A stretch of 64,000 nt of DNA from Moraxella haemolytica (GTDB taxonomy: Bacteria; Pseudomonadota; Gammaproteobacteria; Pseudomonadales; Moraxellaceae), in contig NZ_CP089974.1 in the NCBI RefSeq assembly GCF_030177935.1, positions 1,426,001-1,490,000 on the forward strand, given 5' to 3'. The translations under genes were made by a program, and so were the position numbers. Below the pieces are notes generated by a model. The model was not told the DNA's origin. It saw only the letters and a program-made list of their open reading frames with translations, and ran no database searches. This document shows positions 40,309 to 50,162 of this stretch, in pieces. Each line of letters starts with the position of its first letter. Position 1 is the first letter of the stretch.

Positions 40309-42426
40309 TTATTGCTCTATTTTGTCACAGTCATTTAGTGCGGTTAAGTGTGCCAAAATCCCTTGTTCATCAAGTCCACATTCGGCAAGTTGCTCACCGT
40401 GCGAACCATGTGCGACAAATCTATCATCAATGCCAATTTGGGTAAGCTTACCCACAAATCCAATGCTTGCTAGGTACTCGCCCACCGCTGAGCCTGCCCC
40501 ACCCATGATTTGATGCTCTTCTGCTGTGATGATATGAGTTACGCCCTGCTCTATCAGCTCACCAATCAGCTTCGTATCTAGTGGTTTGACCCACCGCATA
40601 TCCACCACCGTGATGGGGGCTACTGTGCCGTGATGGAAATTTTGACTGGCTGACAGTGCATCATATAAACGAGTGCCAAAGACCAGTACAGCAAATCTTT
40701 TATCCGCTTTATTATTAAAATTATCCGATTGCCAAGCGATTTTAGCCTTACCAATGGCAAACTGTTCATTGCTTTGCTTATCAATTTCACGCCCCACTCC
40801 CACCCCTCGTGGATAACGAATAGCAGCCGTTCCGCCATGCTGATAGCAAGCGTTGAGTAAATGATAGCACTCATGCTCATCACTAGGAGTGGCAATAACA
40901 ACATTCGGCACACATCTAAGGTATGCCAAATCAAACACGCCTGCGTGCGTGGCACCATCCTCGCCCACCAGCCCTGCTCGGTCTATGGCAAAGGTTACAT
41001 CTAAGTCTTGCAAGGCAACATCATGGATAAATTGGTCATAGCCACGCTGTAAAAAAGTAGAATAAATCGCCACCACAGGTTTTAATCCACTTGTTGCCAT
41101 ACCGCCAGCTAAAGTTACGGCGTGTTGCTCGGCGATTGCCACATCAAAGAACTTAGCAGGATGGGCATGAGCAAACGCCACCATGCCAGAGCCTTCACAC
41201 ATTGCAGGCGTGATGGCAACCATCTTGTCATCGCAGGCGGTATCCATGAGCCATTCACCAAAAACATCGGAATATTTTTTAGCAATAGGTTTGGCAGTTG
41301 TCTGCTCTGATTTTTGGTCGGTTTTTGGTAGTTTACTAATGGCATGATAAGTAACAGGATCGTTTTCAGCTGGCAAAAAACCCTTGCCTTTGACGGTATG
41401 CACATGAATCAGTACCGCACCGCCCAATTTCTTGGCACGCTCAAAAACTTGCAAAAGCTTTGGTAAATCATGCCCATCAAAAGGTCCAAGATAAGTAAAT
41501 CCAATCGCCTTAAACAGATTATCAGGAAATAGGTGGTCGTTGACTTTTTCGGCAATTTTATCTGATAAAGGCATGGGCGGAGCATTTTTACCCAAAAGAT
41601 TCCCAATGCTCTTGCCAATACTACCACCTAATTTAGCAGGGATTTTCTCAAGTGTTTCTTTGGCATCTGTTGCCATGTGTAGATAATGACGAACACGGCG
41701 ATCGTCAGCACTGATTTCACGCTTAGTCATCAAAATATTGCCATGCTTATCAATATCAAAGGCAAGCCCTCTTTGCCAAAGGCGTGCCAAATGACGACTA
41801 AATCCCCCAATCGCCTGCGAGATAGACATATCGTTATCATTGAGTACCACAGTCAAGTCAGCATTTTGTTGCACCGCATCATTCATCGCCTCAAATGCCA
41901 TGCCCCCTGTCATCGCCCCATCTCCGATGACCGCTACTACTTTTCGGTTTTCACCCAATATGCGACTGGCAAGACTCATGCCAAGCCCTGCCGAGATAGA
42001 GGTAGAGCTATGCCCTACACCAAAGGTATCGTATTCACTCTCTGTGCGTTCAGGAAAAGCTGTCAATCCACCACGACTGCGAATGGAGGTCAGCCCATCT
42101 CGCCTGCCTGTCAGCACCTTGTGGGCATATGCCTGATGACCTACATCCCAAACCAGTTTATCATAAGGGGTATCATAGATTGCATGCAAAGCAACCGTTA
42201 GCTCCACCACGCCTAAATTTGCCCCAAAATGCCCTCCTGACACCCCCACCGAGTATAAAATATACTCACGAAGTTCATCGGATAATACACACAGTTCATC
42301 AATGCCAAACGCCTTTAAATCCGCAGGCGATTCAACCTGATCCAACAAAGGCGTGGTTGGGCGAGTGGTTGGAATTGCATTAAATACTTTTGGGTTAAAC
42401 ATCTGGCTATCCATTGGTTTTGGCAT
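40309..42426 (-). CDS. dxs: 1-deoxy-D-xylulose-5-phosphate synthase
   Basis: A 705-residue thiamine-diphosphate enzyme condensing pyruvate and glyceraldehyde-3-phosphate to DXP, the entry step to isoprenoids and the source of the thiazole and pyridoxal carbon chains. The N-terminal ThDP motif VIGDGAMTGGMAFEAMNDA, VWDVGHQAYAHKVLTGRRD, FDGHDL, the catalytic region AEQHAVTLAGGMA and DRAGLVGEDGATHAGVFDLAYLR are present. It is longer than E. coli Dxs (620) because of N-terminal residues and an insert around 205-290. ribA is divergent, about 280 bases away. Confidence 0.96.
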   Translation of the reverse strand: MPKPMDSQMFNPKVFNAIPTTRPTTPLLDQVESPADLKAFGIDELCVLSDELREYILYSVGVSGGHFGANLGVVELTVALHAIYDTPYDKLVWDVGHQAYAHKVLTGRRDGLTSIRSRGGLTAFPERTESEYDTFGVGHSSTSISAGLGMSLASRILGENRKVVAVIGDGAMTGGMAFEAMNDAVQQNADLTVVLNDNDMSISQAIGGFSRHLARLWQRGLAFDIDKHGNILMTKREISADDRRVRHYLHMATDAKETLEKIPAKLGGSIGKSIGNLLGKNAPPMPLSDKIAEKVNDHLFPDNLFKAIGFTYLGPFDGHDLPKLLQVFERAKKLGGAVLIHVHTVKGKGFLPAENDPVTYHAISKLPKTDQKSEQTTAKPIAKKYSDVFGEWLMDTACDDKMVAITPAMCEGSGMVAFAHAHPAKFFDVAIAEQHAVTLAGGMATSGLKPVVAIYSTFLQRGYDQFIHDVALQDLDVTFAIDRAGLVGEDGATHAGVFDLAYLRCVPNVVIATPSDEHECYHLLNACYQHGGTAAIRYPRGVGVGREIDKQSNEQFAIGKAKIAWQSDNFNNKADKRFAVLVFGTRLYDALSASQNFHHGTVAPITVVDMRWVKPLDTKLIGELIEQGVTHIITAEEHQIMGGAGSAVGEYLASIGFVGKLTQIGIDDRFVAHGSHGEQLAECGLDEQGILAHLTALNDCDKIEQ

Positions 42427-42705
42427 GATTGGCTACATTCCAATTTGTCAAGTGAATAAATTTCTATTATTTAGGTTGTTTTAATCATAATTTAGCAGAA
42501 CTGCTGTAATTATCTTTTCAATCGTTAAAAGAGTATGGCATAATAGCATTTTTGGCAACATCTTGCGACTATTTTACAAGATGGGCTTTATTTTTGCTAG
42601 AAAAATACCATTATTTTTAGATAGATGGGCTGTTTTTCATCAGATTTTCACATAATTACGCCACATAAAATCATTATTGGCATATTGCCATTTTTGGGGT
42701 TTATT

Positions 42706-43305
42706 TTGTATCAATTCATCACCAAAGCCAAACTGCCTACCACCCATGGAGAGTTTGATATTCATGTTTTTGAAAATGAACTTGGGCAAGAACACATCTT
42801 GTTAAGCTATGGTTTACCCTGCAATAATCCTGCCACCATTCCTGTGGTGCGTATTCATTCTGAATGCCTAACAGGTGATGCTTTTAGCTCACTAAAATGC
42901 GACTGTGGTCCACAGCTAAACGCTGCCATGCAAGCGGTGCAAGCACATGGCTGCGGTGCAATTTTATACCTGCGTCAAGAAGGACGAGGAATTGGTCTGA
43001 CCAATAAAATCCGTGCATACGCCCTACAAGACCAAGGGCATGACACCCTAGAGGCCAATCTGCTTTTAGGATTGCCAGCAGATGCTCGTAGCTATGAGAT
43101 GTGCAAAGATATGTTGGAGCATGTCGGTGCAACTAAAATAACCTTGATGACCAATAACCCCAATAAAATCAAAGAATTAAAACAATTAGGTATTGAGGTT
43201 GTGGCACGCATTCCACTCATTGTCGGCGTTAATCCGCACAATCAAGATTATCTTAATGTCAAAGATACTAAGATGGGACACCTGATTCATCATGAACAGC
43301 CATGA
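42706..43305 (+). CDS. ribA: GTP cyclohydrolase II
   Basis: A 199-residue stand-alone RibA, the first enzyme of riboflavin synthesis (GTP to diaminopyrimidine). The zinc-binding cysteines lie in [17 protein letters not shown], and the catalytic/GTP-binding [16 protein letters not shown] and [23 protein letters not shown] follow. I place the start at a TTG (42706): it has GGGG six bases upstream and gives a leader of 7 residues before AKLPT, as in E. coli RibA (196 residues). The open frame has an ATG 81 bases earlier (42625), but those 27 residues are hydrophobic and unlike RibA. There is no FMN riboswitch in the leader. Confidence 0.88.
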   Translation: MYQFITKAKLPTTHGEFDIHVFENELGQEHILLSYGLPCNNPATIPVVRIHSECLTGDAFSSLKCDCGPQLNAAMQAVQAHGCGAILYLRQEGRGIGLTNKIRAYALQDQGHDTLEANLLLGLPADARSYEMCKDMLEHVGATKITLMTNNPNKIKELKQLGIEVVARIPLIVGVNPHNQDYLNVKDTKMGHLIHHEQP

Positions 43306-43376
43306 CAACTGGTAGTTAGCCCAACTGTTTTAGCACTTATTACAACATAGCCATCTTTAAATTCATAGGCCAATTT

Positions 43377-44363
43377 ATGACACAACTTAGCACCACCATT
43401 GATTTTGAGACCAAACTTAATCAAGTTCGTCAATTTTTGACCAACCTACAAGCTCGCATCTGTCAAGCTCTAGAAGCTCAAGAGCAATCAGGTGGCATTG
43501 ATGGTGGTAGTACAGCTAAATTTATTATTGATGATTGGGAGCGTCCTGAAGGTGGCGGTGGTCGCTCTTGCGTACTGTCTGATGGTCAGGTGATAGAAAA
43601 AGGCGGCGTGATGTTTAGCCATATTCACATCAATCACTTACCGCCATCAGCATCACAGCGTTACCCGGCTCTAGCGGGGGCAAAGGCACAAGCGATGGGG
43701 GTATCGCTCGTCATTCACCCAAAAAATCCACACATTCCCACCAGTCACGCCAATGTCCGCCTATTTGTGGCACAACCCACAGATGGCAGCGAGCCAATTT
43801 GGTGGTTTGGTGGTGGTTTTGACTTAACGCCTTTTTATCCGAATATTGATGATGTGGTGCATTGGCATAGGGTCGCTCATCATTTATGTCAGCCCTTTGG
43901 TAAGGATATCTACACCAAATACAAAGCATGGTGCGATGAGTATTTTTATCTAAAGCACCGTGGAGAGTGCCGTGGCGTGGGAGGTCTGTTTTATGATGAT
44001 GTCAATACCACAACCACAGGTTGGGACTTTGATACCTGCTTTGCTTTTATGCAGGCAGTTGGTCAAGGTTATTTAGATGGCATTTTACCCATTTTTGATA
44101 ACAATAAGCACAAGCCTTACACCCAAAACGAGCGAGATTTTCAGCTATACCGTCGTGGTCGCTATGTTGAATACAATCTAGTCTATGATCGTGGCACGAT
44201 TTTTGGCTTGCAGTCCAACGGTCGCACCGAATCCATCTTGGTGAGTATGCCACCTTTGGTAAGTTGGTCGTATCGTTATGAACCTAAGGCGGGCACAAAA
44301 GAATTTGAACTCACCGATTTTTATCTAAAACCCAAAGACTGGCTAAATCTATCTTCTCAATAA
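43377..44363 (+). CDS. hemF: Oxygen-dependent coproporphyrinogen III oxidase
   Basis: A 328-residue aerobic haem-biosynthesis enzyme that decarboxylates coproporphyrinogen III. Family signatures: [67 protein letters not shown] and [32 protein letters not shown]. It is a little longer than E. coli HemF (299) because of an N-terminal segment. It follows ribA by 71 bases and may share its transcript. Confidence 0.97.
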   Translation: MTQLSTTIDFETKLNQVRQFLTNLQARICQALEAQEQSGGIDGGSTAKFIIDDWERPEGGGGRSCVLSDGQVIEKGGVMFSHIHINHLPPSASQRYPALAGAKAQAMGVSLVIHPKNPHIPTSHANVRLFVAQPTDGSEPIWWFGGGFDLTPFYPNIDDVVHWHRVAHHLCQPFGKDIYTKYKAWCDEYFYLKHRGECRGVGGLFYDDVNTTTTGWDFDTCFAFMQAVGQGYLDGILPIFDNNKHKPYTQNERDFQLYRRGRYVEYNLVYDRGTIFGLQSNGRTESILVSMPPLVSWSYRYEPKAGTKEFELTDFYLKPKDWLNLSSQ

Positions 44364-44591
44364 ACCAAACCCAATGAGTACCAACCCAAACTTCTGATGA
44401 CTCATACTCTTAATAAGTCTCATCGGCTCATCGGATTGGTGATTTAACAATCAAATTGCAAGCAATCTAGATGATATATTGAACATAGCCAAGCATTGAG
44501 TATTGGTGGTTTATGTGTTATATTTCTTGCAATCATCTGACAGCTACTCATGCTGTCTAGCCACCCACTTTATTACTAGGGAAGTCAGATT

Positions 44592-45038
44592 ATGAAAACA
44601 CTTATCAAGACAGCCACCATCATCGCAGCTGCCACAGTTGCCCTTAGTGCCTGTAGCTCAACCACAACCCCTACCGATGTGCAAGCTCGTCAAGACATCA
44701 TGCAAGATTGGCGTATCTCAAGCAATATCATGAAAGGCATGATGGACAAACCAGATATCTTTGATGCCAAAACCTTTAAAGAACAAGCTGATCTCATCAG
44801 TGCCAGCTCCAAAGAAGTATGGACGCACTTTGCCAATCCAGAAAATAAAGGTAGCTCACAAGACACTGTATGGTCAGATGCTCAAGGTTTTAAAGAAAAA
44901 GCCGATGAGTTTAACGCCGCCGCTGATGCATTAGTCAATATCGCCCAAAATGCCCAATCAATCATTGATGTTGAACCCGCTCTTGGTAAAGTTTTAGAAA
45001 GCTGTGGCTCGTGCCATAAGACCTACAAACAAAAATAA
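44592..45038 (+). CDS. Cytochrome c'-like lipoprotein
   Basis: A 148-residue secreted haem protein. The signal peptide ends in a lipobox (VALSAC, Cys about 21), so the protein should be a membrane-anchored lipoprotein. The mature part is predicted helical and carries one C-terminal haem-binding CxxCH (SCGSCHKTYK, about 138-144), the layout of cytochrome c' (four-helix bundle, C-terminal haem). Cytochromes c' bind NO and are linked to nitrosative-stress tolerance; that role here is inference. The dot pattern NIMKGMM supplies candidate axial or pocket residues. GGGAAG lies about 8 bases before the ATG. Confidence 0.85.
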   Translation: MKTLIKTATIIAAATVALSACSSTTTPTDVQARQDIMQDWRISSNIMKGMMDKPDIFDAKTFKEQADLISASSKEVWTHFANPENKGSSQDTVWSDAQGFKEKADEFNAAADALVNIAQNAQSIIDVEPALGKVLESCGSCHKTYKQK

Positions 45039-45068
45039 TTAAGACCAAATAACTCACCATCATCCAAA

Positions 45069-45107
45069 ACAACAGCCCTAAATCCAATGTGTATTTAGGG
45101 CTGTTGT
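45069..45107. terminator. Bidirectional terminator, perfect 15-bp stem
   Basis: ACAACAGCCCTAAAT (45069-45083) pairs with ATTTAGGGCTGTTGT (45093-45107) around nine bases, between the convergent cytochrome c' and DUF2726 genes. T-runs are short. Confidence 0.75.
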
Positions 45108-45124
45108 TCAAGCAACGGTATAGA

Positions 45125-45634
45125 TCAACCAAACAGTCGCAAGACCTCCATCACATCAGCACGAACCATCTCAATACTCGGCATTTTTTCAGCATGAAAA
45201 CGAATAACAGGAATGCCTGCACTGGACAGAGCCTTGTCTTTTTTGGCGTCTTGTTTTTGGCGTGCTTGACTCTCATGCGTCCAGTCATCAAGCTCAATCG
45301 CTGCCAACACAGTCTGCATGTCTTTATCTATTAAAACAAAATCCACACTCTGACGACACACTCTATTAAACCAAAATTGACGGTCGCTCCCTGCTTCTTC
45401 ACTAGGCTCAATGATACGAGACAACTGCACTTGACTAAAAATCAAATATTCAGGCAAAGCAAGTTGCAACTTTTTAAAAAACTGAACTTCGCTATCTGTC
45501 ATGATAAGCATCGGTTCAAACGGCCAAATGGCAAGTTCATCACCCTTAATCGCTTTTTCTTTTTTGGGTCTTTTAAACCAAAAAATAATAAAAACAAATA
45601 CCGCCACAGCACCAACCAACCAAAACTCACTCAT
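45125..45634 (-). CDS. DUF2726 domain membrane-anchored protein
   Basis: A 169-residue protein with an N-terminal membrane helix (SEFWLVGAVAVFVFIIFWF, about 2-20), a basic stop-transfer (KRPKKEK), then a DUF2726 domain. The domain has QFFKKLQLALPEYLIFSQVQLS, a VDFVLIDKD strand, IELDDWTH with acidic residues, and a lysine-rich helix followed by GIPVIRFHAEK. That order resembles a nuclease-fold core (D...ExD...K), as noted for DUF2726 relatives, but activity is unproven. The first codon is taken as the ATG at 45634; one codon earlier is a TTG. Confidence 0.8.
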   Translation of the reverse strand: MSEFWLVGAVAVFVFIIFWFKRPKKEKAIKGDELAIWPFEPMLIMTDSEVQFFKKLQLALPEYLIFSQVQLSRIIEPSEEAGSDRQFWFNRVCRQSVDFVLIDKDMQTVLAAIELDDWTHESQARQKQDAKKDKALSSAGIPVIRFHAEKMPSIEMVRADVMEVLRLFG

Positions 45635-45789
45635 CAAAACACCAACATAAATTCATAAAATTTAATATAATCAAATACTTATTTGACAGAAAAACGAAAA
45701 GCATGGATTGTACCGTGCTTTTGTCATTTTTTCAAGTCAAGCAAACATCTCTTTAGATGATTGATACATCCAAAACAGCATGACCAATA

Positions 45790-46731
45790 TTATCTTTCCA
45801 TTTTTTTAACCCAAGCACCGTTTGAATCTACTCGGGAATCCTGAGATATTTTTTGTTTTAGAGCGTTTGCCTCATCATAGGAATTTGCTGAGCCGACCAA
45901 CACACGAATGCCACGATTGGTTTGGCTAGTGCTGACCTGATAGCCTGCGTTACGGTACTTTGTAACAATCTCATCAATTTTAGCCTTGTTTGGAGAGATA
46001 GAAACTTGCACGCTATAAGTTGCTCCTGTTGAGTTTTTGTCACTCGCCGGATCTTTATTATCTGCTTTGGCAGACTTGGCAGTCTCTGCTTGCTGGGCTT
46101 GACCGGTAGCACCTAGCGTGGCAGCCGGTATCTTGATGATACGACCCAAAACCAAAGCATCTCCTGGAGCCATATTATTCGCCGCTGCGATGGTTGCTAC
46201 CGGCACACCATATTGACGAGATAAAAGCGTTAGGTTATCGCCCACCATCACCTTGTGCTGACTTGTTTTGTTGTTGATGGTTTGGGATTTTTGGGTTGAC
46301 TCAAGCTTAGCATTTACGGTCTTGTTCAGCGTCTCAGGTTGTGTTCGTGCAGGCACAGCGATAAGCTCACTTTGCGATGCCTTATCAACACTGATTGGTT
46401 TGTCCGCACTAACTGGGGCGAACTCCTGCTTTGCCTTTTCTAGTGCCAATATGCGAGCCTGCTCTTGCTCACTAAGAAGTTCATCAGCCTCTTTTGCCAT
46501 CTGCTGATTACGCATCTCTCGCTCTTTTTGTTTTTGAGCGAGTAATTTTTCTTCGGTTGCCAGATCAGCGGTCAAAGGTGCCACCGTAGATCCTGCCACG
46601 CTCTCTTGTCTGATGTCGGTGGTGTTTTGAGAAATGGTGTGGTTCGCCTCTTCATTTTGCATCACTGCAAACATAGCAACCGCACCACCCACCAATAACA
46701 CCAAACCTAAAAGAATTTGTTTTGAAATCAT
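45790..46731 (-). CDS. SPOR and LysM domain cell-envelope protein (DedD-like position)
   Basis: A 313-residue bitopic protein: one membrane helix (about 3-24), a long charged coiled-coil-like linker (EEKLLAQKQKEREMRNQQMAKEADELL), a LysM domain (HKVMVGDNLTLLSRQYGVPVATIAAANNM, about 160-200), an Ala/Lys-rich spacer and a C-terminal SPOR domain (YSVQVSISPNKAK...GIRVLVGSANSYDEANALKQKI, about 240-310). SPOR domains bind denuded glycan at the division site. Position after folC matches the DedD slot. The start at 46731 has AGGTGG just upstream; an ATG 18 bases earlier lacks one. Confidence 0.85.
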   Translation of the reverse strand: MISKQILLGLVLLVGGAVAMFAVMQNEEANHTISQNTTDIRQESVAGSTVAPLTADLATEEKLLAQKQKEREMRNQQMAKEADELLSEQEQARILALEKAKQEFAPVSADKPISVDKASQSELIAVPARTQPETLNKTVNAKLESTQKSQTINNKTSQHKVMVGDNLTLLSRQYGVPVATIAAANNMAPGDALVLGRIIKIPAATLGATGQAQQAETAKSAKADNKDPASDKNSTGATYSVQVSISPNKAKIDEIVTKYRNAGYQVSTSQTNRGIRVLVGSANSYDEANALKQKISQDSRVDSNGAWVKKMER

Positions 46732-46899
46732 AAACCACCTATTTGCCATGATGATATTAAGCCAGCTTAATCAAATTATCTCACAACTTGTTAAATTAAC
46801 GCATAAAAATACAATGTTTATTTCGTATTGTCAATCAATGTGCATCAAAACCAGTGTTTTTTTCGTGATTTTAATACATCATAAAAGCCACTCATCTTC

Positions 46900-48249
46900 T
46901 CAATAAGATTTACCCAATATCGCCATTAGCACCTCGCTCACCGTATAAAACGAACCAAACACCACCAACAAATCCGATTCATCACTCGCCTGTATCGCCG
47001 TCTGAGTCGCCGTTTCTAGATGGTTATGCGTAATAATCTGTGCAGATTTTAGATGATGCTGCATCAGCTTGACAATGTCCACTAAAGGCATGGCACGAAT
47101 ATGATTGATGGCAGCCACCTGCCATGTCGCAACAGTAAAATCTCCATCATCTAAACGCTTTTGCACCAAATCAAGCACCGCCCCTGTATCCTTATCCCCA
47201 AGCATAGAAAAAACAAAGTGCAATTTAGCATTAGGGTGCGAGCAAATATGGTTTTGCCAATACGGTACAAATTGCTCTAGAAAAAAAGCCATGCCGTGTG
47301 CATTATGAGCCACATCAAACAGCCATCGTCTGGCATTTAGTTGTCTGACATCAAACCGCCCTGCCAAACTTGCCTTACTCAATGCCTTTGCAATCATCTT
47401 GGGGTGGATATCAAGTGATGATGCCAGTACCGCACTCACAGCATTCACCGCATTTAATAAAGACAAGTTTGGTTTGGGTAAATCAAGCGTAATACCACTT
47501 GATGAATACTGCCAGCTCTCATCTTGTTCAGAAAAATCATAATCAACGCCCAGCTGATAGACTTTTGCTTCATTGTCTTTAGCGACTTTAAGTACGCTTG
47601 ATGGCAACTTTTTTGCCCCCAAAATCACAGGGATATTAGGACGAATGATGCCCGCCTTTTCAAAGCCAATCTGGTCAATATCATGACCTAACCAATCTAC
47701 ATGATCAATGTCAATGTTAGTGATTACCGCCACATCTGGGTCAATAATATTCACCACATCAAGCCTGCCACCCAAGCCAATTTCAAGCACCCACACATCT
47801 GCTTTTTTTTCTTTAAAGATTAAAAATGCCGCTAAAGTCGTCATCTCAAAAAAGGACAGTGATAAACCACACTCTAGACGCACTCGCTCAACATTTGCCA
47901 AAGCACGCACAAGCGATGGCTCATCAATATCCACACCATCTACCTTGATACGCTCAGTGAAGCTCACCAAATGTGGCGACTGATACAACGCCGTCTTATA
48001 ACCTGCACTTTGGCAAATCTGTGCAATGGTTGCTGTGGTTGATCCTTTGCCATTCGTCCCTGCCACAGTAAAGACATGGGGGCGATGGGGTGAATCATCT
48101 TTGAATATACCCAATCGCTTGGCAACAGGCAATACCCGCTCAAGTCCCATGTCAATAGCAGAAATATGAATGCCTGCAATGTAGTCAAGCCATGCAGACA
48201 GACTGTCTTGTTCGGTGAGTTTTGGTGAGTTTTGGTTGCTTGTGTTCAT
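46900..48249 (-). CDS. folC: Bifunctional folylpolyglutamate/dihydrofolate synthase
   Basis: A 449-residue Mur-ligase-fold enzyme making dihydrofolate and adding glutamates to folates. The ATP P-loop VAGTNGKGSTTATIAQI (about 58-74), TSPHL-like QSPHLVSFTERI, LEIGLGGRLDVVNIID, ITNIDIDHVDWLG and the C-terminal DVAHNAHGM are present. It follows accD on the same strand, though with a 500-base gap, and precedes the SPOR gene, the usual accD-folC-SPOR order. Confidence 0.95.
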   Translation of the reverse strand: MNTSNQNSPKLTEQDSLSAWLDYIAGIHISAIDMGLERVLPVAKRLGIFKDDSPHRPHVFTVAGTNGKGSTTATIAQICQSAGYKTALYQSPHLVSFTERIKVDGVDIDEPSLVRALANVERVRLECGLSLSFFEMTTLAAFLIFKEKKADVWVLEIGLGGRLDVVNIIDPDVAVITNIDIDHVDWLGHDIDQIGFEKAGIIRPNIPVILGAKKLPSSVLKVAKDNEAKVYQLGVDYDFSEQDESWQYSSSGITLDLPKPNLSLLNAVNAVSAVLASSLDIHPKMIAKALSKASLAGRFDVRQLNARRWLFDVAHNAHGMAFFLEQFVPYWQNHICSHPNAKLHFVFSMLGDKDTGAVLDLVQKRLDDGDFTVATWQVAAINHIRAMPLVDIVKLMQHHLKSAQIITHNHLETATQTAIQASDESDLLVVFGSFYTVSEVLMAILGKSY

Positions 48250-48712
48250 CTTGTGTTTTGATGGTTTGTCATTTTGAGTTATTCATAAAGAAAACGCCTG
48301 CATTGCAAGCGTTTTTGATTGGATTATTATACCACAACAGCAAATAAAGCACAGCAAAAAATAGCTTGGGCAAGACCAAAGATATTGGCAATTACTTACC
48401 CACATCTTTGCCAGTGGTGGCAAACAATCCTTTCTTTACCGCTTTTACCACTTTTCATAAAAGAGCCAACATAAGCTAAGCTAGTATCATAAGACAACTT
48501 ACTATACCCATCAACGGCTTATTCATTAAAATGATGCTATTTTGGCAATTTTGTGTATTATTGACCGCCATGCAATCTTTATGCCATTCTCAATCAGGCG
48601 TTATTCTCTGATGATTTAGCGATGAGATTTACCCATCATCATAACAAATAAATCAACAAACCTATCGCAAAGAGTTCCATCAAAATAGTTTTACAAAAAC
48701 GGTTTGACAAAA
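48250..48712. other. Gap of about 460 bases between accD and folC
   Basis: I find no gene here. A hairpin at about 48290-48315 (AAAACGC with GCGTTTT) could end or attenuate transcription toward folC. The rest is AT-rich with no clear coding signal. The size is unusual, since accD and folC normally lie close together, and may reflect loss of a former gene. Confidence 0.4.
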
Positions 48713-48753
48713 CTTTAAAAACCAAATCAATATACTTAATTTGGTTTTTAAAG
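48713..48753 (-). terminator. Terminator of accD
   Basis: CTTTAAAAACCAAAT (48713-48727) pairs perfectly with ATTTGGTTTTTAAAG (48739-48753), immediately after the accD stop. AT-rich but 15 bp long. Confidence 0.65.
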
Positions 48754-48755
48754 TA

Positions 48756-49661
48756 TCAGGCATTTGGCAATTTGCACAGCTTGGTTAGCAGGCGATGCAC
48801 CGTCTCAACAAGCTGATGACGATGAACCACCATATCCACCGTGCCTTTTTCAAGTAAAAATTCTGCACGCTGAAATGGCTCATCAAGCACCTCACGCACA
48901 GTCTGCTCAATGACTCGCTTGCCTGCAAAGCCAATCATCGCTTTTGGTTCGGCGATATGCACATCGCCAAGCATGGCAAGGCTTGCAGTAACACCGCCAT
49001 AGACGGGGTTGGTTAACACCACAATATACGGCACGCCTGCCAAACGCAGACGCTCGATGGCAGCAGAGGTTCTGGCCATTTGCATAAGCGACAACAAGCC
49101 CTCTTGCATTCTTGCTCCGCCGGAGGCTGCAAAACAGACCAAAGGTTTACTCTCAACAAGGGCTTTTTCGGCAGCTTGGACAAAGCGATCACCCACCACA
49201 GAACCCATTGAACCGCCCATGAATTTAAAATCAAAAGCACAAGCAATCAACTCAAGATTCTTAATTTTTCCCTGCATAACAACAAGTGCTTCAGATTCGC
49301 CAGTAGCTGCTTGGGCTTCTGTCATACGCTTCGGATAAGGCTTAGAATCCACAAAATGCAAGGGGTTGCCTGCTTGAAATTCCTGTCCAAGCTCACCCTC
49401 AACCACTTCAAAAAACCAGTTTAAACGCTGGCGAGCAGACATCGTTAAATGATGGTCGCAATCAGGACAGACATATTGATTAAAAATCAACGAGGTGTTG
49501 GTCGTTAGTGTATGGCAACTAGGGCATTCGGTAGATGGTTCAGTATCCACTGCAGACAGTTGGACGATGCGGTCTTGCTTAATAGATGGCACAGGTCGAT
49601 CCAACCAGCTTTTGAAAGTTGCTGGAGCGTCTGTTTGAGTATTTGATGCAGTCTGACTCAT
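48756..49661 (-). CDS. accD: Acetyl-CoA carboxylase carboxyltransferase subunit beta
   Basis: A 301-residue subunit that, with AccA, transfers CO2 from biotin to acetyl-CoA. An N-terminal four-cysteine zinc finger (ECPSCHTL...YVCPDCDHH, about 40-65) is followed by the crotonase-fold carboxyltransferase domain with GSMGSVVGDRFVQAAE, CFAASGGARMQEGLLSLMQMART, VLTNPVYGGVTASLAMLGDVHIAEP and IGFAGKRVIEQTVRE. Length matches the family (304). AGGAG precedes the ATG. It follows the trpA region on the same strand, with pseudogene debris in between. Confidence 0.97.
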   Translation of the reverse strand: MSQTASNTQTDAPATFKSWLDRPVPSIKQDRIVQLSAVDTEPSTECPSCHTLTTNTSLIFNQYVCPDCDHHLTMSARQRLNWFFEVVEGELGQEFQAGNPLHFVDSKPYPKRMTEAQAATGESEALVVMQGKIKNLELIACAFDFKFMGGSMGSVVGDRFVQAAEKALVESKPLVCFAASGGARMQEGLLSLMQMARTSAAIERLRLAGVPYIVVLTNPVYGGVTASLAMLGDVHIAEPKAMIGFAGKRVIEQTVREVLDEPFQRAEFLLEKGTVDMVVHRHQLVETVHRLLTKLCKLPNA

Positions 49662-49993
49662 TAAAACTCCTAATTTGAGTGAACTGTTGTATCATAGCAT
49701 AAGAATACCAATTTGTATCGCTATTTTGATATTTTTTGTAATAATATTGGTGAAATTTGATACATGGCGGACAAGTGCTTGGTTATGTTAATCACCAATT
49801 ACTGTTGAAACACATCTGTGATACAAACAACGCAAAAAACCCATGACAGGTGCAATCATTATATCATAAGATAAAGACCAATAAGCGAACACTAAACTCA
49901 AAATGGCGATACAGCAATTTTTTTGATTTAGTTAGGCAATTTTAGTTAAATAGTTTTGGTTAGACAATTTTATCAATTACTAGGAGTAAAATC
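49662..49993. other. Gap of about 330 bases upstream of accD
   Basis: Divergent regulatory interval between accD (minus) and the 3-hydroxyacyl-CoA dehydrogenase remnant (plus). It contains only AT-rich sequence with an imperfect duplication (TTAGGCAATTTTA and TTAGACAATTTTA near 49931-49974). I see no gene. Confidence 0.4.
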
Positions 49994-50162
49994 ATGACCA
50001 TTCAACATCTAAGCGTTATCGGTGCCGGCGTATTGGGCTCTCAAATCGCCTTTCAAGCTGCTTATCACGGCGTTCAAGTGTCAGCTATGACATTAATGAC
50101 GAAGCGTTAAATAACGCCAAAAAACGCTTTGAGACTTTGGCGGATAACTATATCAAGGCAAA
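49994..50162 (+). pseudogene. 3-hydroxyacyl-CoA dehydrogenase remnant, frameshifted and truncated
   Basis: An ATG with a good ribosome-binding site (TAGGAG at 49982-49987) opens MTIQHLSVIGAGVLGSQIAF, the Rossmann NAD-binding start of a 3-hydroxyacyl-CoA dehydrogenase (GxGxxG). The frame is lost at about 50081-50088: a shift of one base restores the expected continuation SAYDINDEALNNAKKRFETL. In the original frame it stops at 50110. Homology ends at about 50160, where a fragment of an unrelated gene begins, so the remaining 250 or so residues are gone. The enzyme class acted in fatty-acid beta-oxidation or ketone metabolism. Confidence 0.8.

Noticed and set aside
41686-42201. Plus-strand 171-codon open frame opposite dxs
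   Set aside because: It is fully inside the conserved dxs gene on the other strand and has no recognisable domain.
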